A DNA stretch of 9,898 bases from Gammaproteobacteria bacterium. GTDB lineage: Bacteria > Pseudomonadota > Gammaproteobacteria > SZUA-140. Position 1 is the first letter of the stretch; each line of letters starts with the position of its first letter. Location: the NCBI GenBank assembly GCA_003230195.1, contig QIHH01000141.1:1-9898 (forward strand). The letters are read 5' to 3'. Both the position numbers and the translations under genes were made by a program. The notes below the pieces were generated by a model. That model saw only the letters and a program-made list of their open reading frames with translations, made no database searches and was not told the origin of the DNA. Shown piece after piece: positions 5,928-9,898 of the stretch.

Positions 5928-6437
5928 TTGGGTTCTGTGGGTGTCTATTCGGTTGATAAACTGATCACTGAAGCACGTCGTCTGGCGGCGGATTACCGCC
6001 GTGCGACCGGCAAGCCCCTTGCTGGTGTGAGTGGTGAGATCGCTCAGCATGATGCGATTCGGCTCCTCGATCTGGAACTCTGTAATCCGCCCCTTGCCGG
6101 TTGTGATGCGACCGGTAGCAGTGGCTCACGCAAAGGCAAGAAGGTACAGATTAAGGGCCGTACAATCTTTGATGAGGCCAAGACTGGCCAACGCATCGGA
6201 CAGCTCAAGATGGAACAGGAGTGGGACTTGGTGGTGCTGGTGCTGCTTGATGAAGAGCTGGAGACCTTTGAGGTCTATGAAGCATCACGCGCAGAATTGA
6301 AAGAGGCGATGGCTGTCGGCGGCTCCAGCAAGCGTGCGAAACGTGGCGCGATGTCAGTTGCTAAATTCAAGATTATTAGTCGCCTTGTCTGGTCGCGCGA
6401 AAATGGCCTTGAAGATGATGAACTGTGGGATAATTAG
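5928..6437 (+). CDS. Conserved hypothetical protein with a possible PD-(D/E)XK-like pattern
   Basis: This soluble protein of 169 aa has no signal peptide or membrane segment. It resembles, from memory, a family of uncharacterised bacterial proteins (I believe DUF6998). A helix with EARRLAADYRRATGKP (15-30) is followed by GEIAQHDAIRLLDLEL (36-51), then GCDA (58-61) and KKVQIKGR (71-78). The order E37, D60, Q74-x-K76 matches the spacing of a PD-(D/E)XK nuclease core with Gln in place of Asp/Glu. Next come the hydrophobic strand LVVLVLL (101-107) and a basic segment at 135-148. Nuclease activity is only an inference; the fold could be a non-catalytic relative. The start is uncertain: TTG at 5928 or GTG at 5937. 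GAGG at 5922-5925 lies 11 bases before the GTG, which also fits the promoter better. It lies 62 bp upstream of yoaA, probably in the same transcript. Confidence 0.75.
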   Translation: MGSVGVYSVDKLITEARRLAADYRRATGKPLAGVSGEIAQHDAIRLLDLELCNPPLAGCDATGSSGSRKGKKVQIKGRTIFDEAKTGQRIGQLKMEQEWDLVVLVLLDEELETFEVYEASRAELKEAMAVGGSSKRAKRGAMSVAKFKIISRLVWSRENGLEDDELWDN

Positions 6438-6499
6438 GCCGACGGTTAGTACTTCTCTGGCCGTATTCCTCATTCTCCTATTTATCACTAAGTTAAGTA

Positions 6500-8485
6500 A
6501 TGTCTATTTTTTCCGACCTTAAAAGCGCAGGCGAACTGCTAGGTGCCGATGGCCCGTTTGTGCACCATATCGATGGTTTTGCACCGCGTATTCAGCAGCA
6601 GCAGATGAGTGATGCGGTAGAACAGGCGCTGGATAATCAAACGGTGCTGGTGTGTGAAGCCGGAACAGGTACAGGTAAGACCTTTGCCTATCTGGTGCCC
6701 GCGCTGCGCTTTGGCAAGCGGGTGATTATTTCGACCGGAACCAAAACACTCCAAGATCAGCTATTCCACCGTGACCTGCCGACCGTGCAAAAGGCGCTGG
6801 CAATCCCTGTGCGTGTGACGATGCTCAAAGGGCGTAGTAACTATCTCTGTCACCATCGGCTGGATCTATTGGAGCACTCTGGCACTGCGCATGCTAAGCA
6901 TCTGGTGGAAGATTTTCAGGCGATTCGTCAATGGGCAGGTAAAACCAGTACCGGTGATGTGGCTGAGGTTACCGGCATCGATGACGATGCGCCGATCTGG
7001 TCGCAGGTGACATCCACCAGTGAAAATTGTCTTGGCCAAGAATGCAATGTATTTAGTGATTGCCATGTGGTGAAGGCACGTAAGCGTGCACAAGAGGCGG
7101 ATGTGGTGGTGATTAATCATCATCTTCTCTTTTCTGACATGGTGCTAAGGGAAGAGGGCTTTGGTGAACTGCTGCCGAGTGCGGATGCCTTTATCATCGA
7201 TGAAGCGCATCAGCTGCCGGAGATTGCCTCCAATTTTTTTGGTCAGTTTCTCAGCGGGCGACAACTGTTAGACCTTGGGCGTGATGTGGTCGCAGAGCAG
7301 GTCAATGAAGCGGGTGATATGCCTGCACTTGCGAGGGCGGCGCAAGACCTTGAAAAAGAGCTATATGACTTTCGCCTCGCACTGGGCATGAAAAAACAGC
7401 GTGCACCGTGGAGTGAGTTGCGTGACCTGCCAGCGGTAAAGGTGGGCATGGAAGAGATAGAGGCACAGCTACAAAAATTATCTGACCAGCTAGAAGAAGC
7501 GGCAGTGCGGGGCAAAGGGCTAGAGAGTTGCTGGCAACGTAGCCTTGAGTTGATGCATCGGCTGCAGGCGTTTAGTCAGGCTCATGAAGAGGAGCGTATT
7601 CAATGGTATGAAACCACACGCCGTTCTTTTATGTTGCATGACACCCCGATGAATATTGCGGAAACCTTTGATAAACATGCCAAGCGTTACAAAAGTGCAT
7701 GGGTTTATACCTCTGCAACATTGGCGGTGGGTGATAATTTTGATCACTTTACCAAGCGCTTGGGTGTGGAAAATGCCGAGACCACACGTTGGGATAGCCC
7801 GTTTAATTTTCGTGATAACAGCGTGCTTTATCTGCCAGAGAATCTGCCGGAACCCAATTCACCGCAGCATGTGGAGGCCGTGGTAGATAAAGCGCTGCCG
7901 ATATTAGAGGCGTGTGATGGCGGTGCCTTTATGTTATTTACCAGCCACCGTGCGCTGCGGCGTGCGGCGGAGCTACTGGAAGAGAAGGGTTTTGAAGCGC
8001 CACTGTTGATTCAGGGCAATTCACCGCGTAACGAACTGCTGGATACCTTTCGTCGTCTCGGTAATGCAGTGCTGTTGGGCACCAGTAGCTTCTGGGAGGG
8101 CGTTGACGTACGAGGTAAAGCACTCTCCTGCGTTGTTATTGACAAGTTACCGTTTGTGACTCCCGATGACCCGGTATTGCAGGCACGGATGGATGCACTG
8201 AAGAAAAGTGGTGGCAATCCATTTCGAGACTTTCTTTTACCCAATGCTGTGATTACTCTGAAACAGGGTGCCGGACGCTTGATTCGTGACGTGAATGATC
8301 GTGGTATCTTAATGATATGTGATCCACGACTGGTAACTAAGTCCTACGGTAAAATCTTTTTGAAAGACCTGCCGCCGATGCGTCGCACGCGTGATGAGTC
8401 GAAGGTGCTTGGCTTTTGTGGCGCGATGAATGTGAAAAACAACTCGGGCGGTGCCTCAGCGAAGATCGGAACTCAGGATGTATAA
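6500..8485 (+). CDS. yoaA: DinG/YoaA-family iron-sulfur ATP-dependent DNA helicase
   Basis: This 661-aa superfamily 2 (XPD/DinG-like) 5'-to-3' DNA helicase is close in length to E. coli YoaA (636 aa) and shorter than DinG (716 aa). Seen: RIQQQQM near 30-36 (Q-like motif), Walker A EAGTGTGKT (53-61), motif Ia STGTKTLQDQL (78-88), and the DEAH box IIDEAHQLPE (232-241). Four cysteines C117, C177, C182 and C188 lie between Walker A and DEAH as the 4Fe-4S ligands. Later come YTSATL, LGTSSFWEGVDV and QGAGRLIRD, the arginine-finger motif. All catalytic motifs appear intact. In E. coli YoaA associates with the HolC subunit of DNA polymerase III and aids fork repair. tsaB follows 69 bp downstream, as in E. 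coli, which favours YoaA over DinG. The last 25 or so residues are Ser/Gly/Lys-rich and probably disordered. The ATG at 6500 has only a weak upstream TAAG. Confidence 0.9.
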   Translation: MSIFSDLKSAGELLGADGPFVHHIDGFAPRIQQQQMSDAVEQALDNQTVLVCEAGTGTGKTFAYLVPALRFGKRVIISTGTKTLQDQLFHRDLPTVQKALAIPVRVTMLKGRSNYLCHHRLDLLEHSGTAHAKHLVEDFQAIRQWAGKTSTGDVAEVTGIDDDAPIWSQVTSTSENCLGQECNVFSDCHVVKARKRAQEADVVVINHHLLFSDMVLREEGFGELLPSADAFIIDEAHQLPEIASNFFGQFLSGRQLLDLGRDVVAEQVNEAGDMPALARAAQDLEKELYDFRLALGMKKQRAPWSELRDLPAVKVGMEEIEAQLQKLSDQLEEAAVRGKGLESCWQRSLELMHRLQAFSQAHEEERIQWYETTRRSFMLHDTPMNIAETFDKHAKRYKSAWVYTSATLAVGDNFDHFTKRLGVENAETTRWDSPFNFRDNSVLYLPENLPEPNSPQHVEAVVDKALPILEACDGGAFMLFTSHRALRRAAELLEEKGFEAPLLIQGNSPRNELLDTFRRLGNAVLLGTSSFWEGVDVRGKALSCVVIDKLPFVTPDDPVLQARMDALKKSGGNPFRDFLLPNAVITLKQGAGRLIRDVNDRGILMICDPRLVTKSYGKIFLKDLPPMRRTRDESKVLGFCGAMNVKNNSGGASAKIGTQDV

Positions 8486-8554
8486 ACGAACGCTAGATTC
8501 CGCTACCAAAGGCATTTCCTTCGCTCACCTGCTTCAGAATGACGGTGCATATTT

Positions 8555-9241
8555 ATGAAACTACTCGCAATCGATACCGCAACTGAAGCCTGTTCAGCGG
8601 CACTCTCAATCGATGGTGAAATCAGCGAACGTTACGAGATAGCACCACGCAAACATGCTGAATTGATTCTGCCAATGATTGATGAGTTGCTAGTGGATGC
8701 AGGTTGCACCTTGTTACAGATGGATGCGATCGCCTTTGGGCGTGGCCCTGGTGCCTTTACCGGCGTGCGTATTGGTACTGGCGTGGTACAGGGATTAGCA
8801 TTTTCGATCGATTGTCCGGTGGTGCCTGTTTCCTCATTGGCAGCGATGGCCTATGGTGCGATGGCTGCATTTAATGCGGGCAATGTACTGGCCGGTATTG
8901 ATGCGCGCATGGGTGAGGTCTATTGGGGGGTTTATCAACGCAGTGCTGATGGGGGTGTTCAGTTACTGGATGAAGAGCGTGTCTGTAAGCCGGAAGAGGC
9001 TTTTATTCCTGCATCCGGAAACTGGATTGGTGCTGGTACCGCGTGGCAGACATATGGTGATGAACTAACTGCTCGATACGATGATCTGTCTGGTGAGTAT
9101 TATCCAGACCTGTTTCCTAGGGGACGTGATGTTGCTGCGCTTGGTGTCATTGGCTTTCAAACGGGAGATATGGTGAGTGCGGATGAGGCGCAGCCCGTTT
9201 ATTTGCGGAATAATGTAGCAAAGAAAAAACAGGTGAAATAA
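8555..9241 (+). CDS. tsaB: TsaB, tRNA threonylcarbamoyladenosine biosynthesis protein
   Basis: TsaB is the ASKHA-fold partner that binds TsaD and, with TsaE, transfers the threonylcarbamoyl group to A37 of ANN-decoding tRNAs (t6A). The 228-aa length is typical. The N-terminus MKLLAIDTATEACSAAL is the family signature, followed by HAELILPMIDELL near 34-46, GRGPGAFTGVRIG near 63-75 and AGIDARMGEVYWGVY near 114-128. As in other TsaB proteins it is a regulatory scaffold rather than an active protease, despite the old glycoprotease label. The start at 8555 gives the expected N-terminus; the Shine-Dalgarno is weak. It follows yoaA by 69 bp and was probably co-transcribed with it. It ends 19 bp from the end of the convergent downstream gene. 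Confidence 0.96.
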   Translation: MKLLAIDTATEACSAALSIDGEISERYEIAPRKHAELILPMIDELLVDAGCTLLQMDAIAFGRGPGAFTGVRIGTGVVQGLAFSIDCPVVPVSSLAAMAYGAMAAFNAGNVLAGIDARMGEVYWGVYQRSADGGVQLLDEERVCKPEEAFIPASGNWIGAGTAWQTYGDELTARYDDLSGEYYPDLFPRGRDVAALGVIGFQTGDMVSADEAQPVYLRNNVAKKKQVK

Positions 9242-9249
9242 TATTGGGA

Positions 9250-9269
9250 TCAAGGTGTGGTTACCTTGA
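9250..9269. terminator. Short hairpin between convergent genes, possible bidirectional terminator
   Basis: TCAAGGT (9250-9256) and ACCTTGA (9263-9269) form a 7-bp stem with a GTGGTT loop. It lies between the tsaB stop (9241) and the stop of the minus-strand gene (9261-9263), overlapping the latter. No T run follows on either strand, so any termination would be weak. Confidence 0.3.
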
Positions 9270-9898
9270 GCGTGGGTAACGTGCTTTGTCTCGTTTTGTC
9301 CACATCGCCTGCGCCTGCGCGACTGCATCTTCAACGCTCTCTGTTTTCCCCATCATTCTAAGTGCAATGGCTGTGGTGCCAATTACGGCTGCAATGCCAT
9401 ATTCGTCATCTATTATTCCTTGCCAGGCTTGCAGCAGGCGATTAGCATCCATTGTCATGTCTTTTAAATGACGCGTCTTGAATGTGGCAGGCCAGATCTC
9501 TTCACTAGCTTCACCGTGGTGCACGGAGAAGACCTCACAGTCGCCATCAGGGTTACGTTCACACTCACCGCCTTCGCCCCTAAATACCGCCAGATGGGCT
9601 TGCTCAAGCTGGATAGCCGCCTGTTGGTGAATAGCTCGATAGCCGGGATGAAAGGTACCTTGCATCAAATAAGGCGCGGCGAGTGGATTCAATATACGCA
9701 ATAGCGTGTTGATGGGTGAGCGCAGGCCGAACAGACTGCGCAGCTCCATAATCTGTTTTAGTTTTGGACTAAAGTGTTCTAGTGAGATGAAGGCGATGTT
9801 GTTGCTATTGACTTGTTGAGAGACGTGCGCGAGTGATTCGCTATTTTGGATGCCAAATAAATTCATCACATTGGGGGTGTAGATGCGATTATCACGTC
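9261..9898 (-). CDS. TrpD2/YbiB-like glycosyl transferase family protein, 5' end outside the window
   Basis: The visible part is the C-terminal 211 or so residues. The frame stays open past the GTG at 9869 to the right edge, and the residues there (RDNRIYTPNV, before MNLFG) look like family sequence, so the gene is partial rather than starting at 9869. Recognisable segments are LRSLFGLRSPINTLLRILNP, then TFHPGYRAIHQQAA, FRGEGGECERNP and EYGIAAVIGTTAIALR. They match the class often annotated as glycosyl transferase family protein: the anthranilate phosphoribosyltransferase-like fold of TrpD2/YbiB. E. coli YbiB binds nucleic acid and has no known tryptophan role, so an enzymatic function should not be assumed. 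In E. coli ybiB follows dinG; here this gene is near yoaA but convergent with tsaB, hence separately transcribed. Confidence 0.85.
   Translation of the reverse strand, partial: RDNRIYTPNVMNLFGIQNSESLAHVSQQVNSNNIAFISLEHFSPKLKQIMELRSLFGLRSPINTLLRILNPLAAPYLMQGTFHPGYRAIHQQAAIQLEQAHLAVFRGEGGECERNPDGDCEVFSVHHGEASEEIWPATFKTRHLKDMTMDANRLLQAWQGIIDDEYGIAAVIGTTAIALRMMGKTESVEDAVAQAQAMWTKRDKARYPRSR

Noticed and set aside
9261..9869. A complete 202-aa gene starting at GTG 9869
   Set aside because: The frame is open to the right edge and the residues before the GTG look like family sequence, so the gene is truncated by the window.

Overview
This window looks like chromosomal DNA from a gammaproteobacterium, which I cannot place to genus. 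The main reason is a DinG/YoaA-type iron-sulfur helicase directly upstream of tsaB, an arrangement also found in Escherichia coli. Protein similarity recalled from memory and a pair of CsrB/RsmZ-like RNA loci fit the same group. The genes have moderate GC content and the intergenic DNA is clearly AT-rich.

Layout from left to right. Positions 1-186 hold no gene I can name. Positions 187-3717 (minus) encode a complete AddA/RecB-type helicase-nuclease for double-strand-break processing. Positions 3718-4787 are a 1.07 kb region without protein genes. It holds two consecutive plus-strand transcription units, about 3900-4095 and 4327-4464. Each is dense in GGA motifs, several of them displayed in small hairpin loops, and each ends in a strong intrinsic terminator. 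They look like CsrA/RsmA-sequestering small RNAs arranged in tandem. After an ACTAG-rich stretch come a SAM-dependent methyltransferase of the RlmI-like group (4788-5696), a roughly 136-bp remnant of an insertion sequence or MITE (5707-5842), and a strong promoter. A plus-strand cluster follows: a small protein with a possible PD-(D/E)XK-like pattern (5928-6437), the helicase YoaA (6500-8485) and tsaB (8555-9241), needed for the tRNA t6A modification. A convergent minus-strand gene for a TrpD2/YbiB-like protein runs off the right edge (9261-9898).

How the genes work together: addA and yoaA both serve DNA repair and replication-fork maintenance, tsaB serves translation fidelity, and the methyltransferase probably acts on RNA. 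These are housekeeping functions. The most unusual content is non-coding: the tandem pair of putative Csr/Rsm sponge RNAs, which would link this locus to global post-transcriptional control. No csrA/rsmA or gacS/gacA homologue is present here, so that role is inferred from sequence architecture alone.
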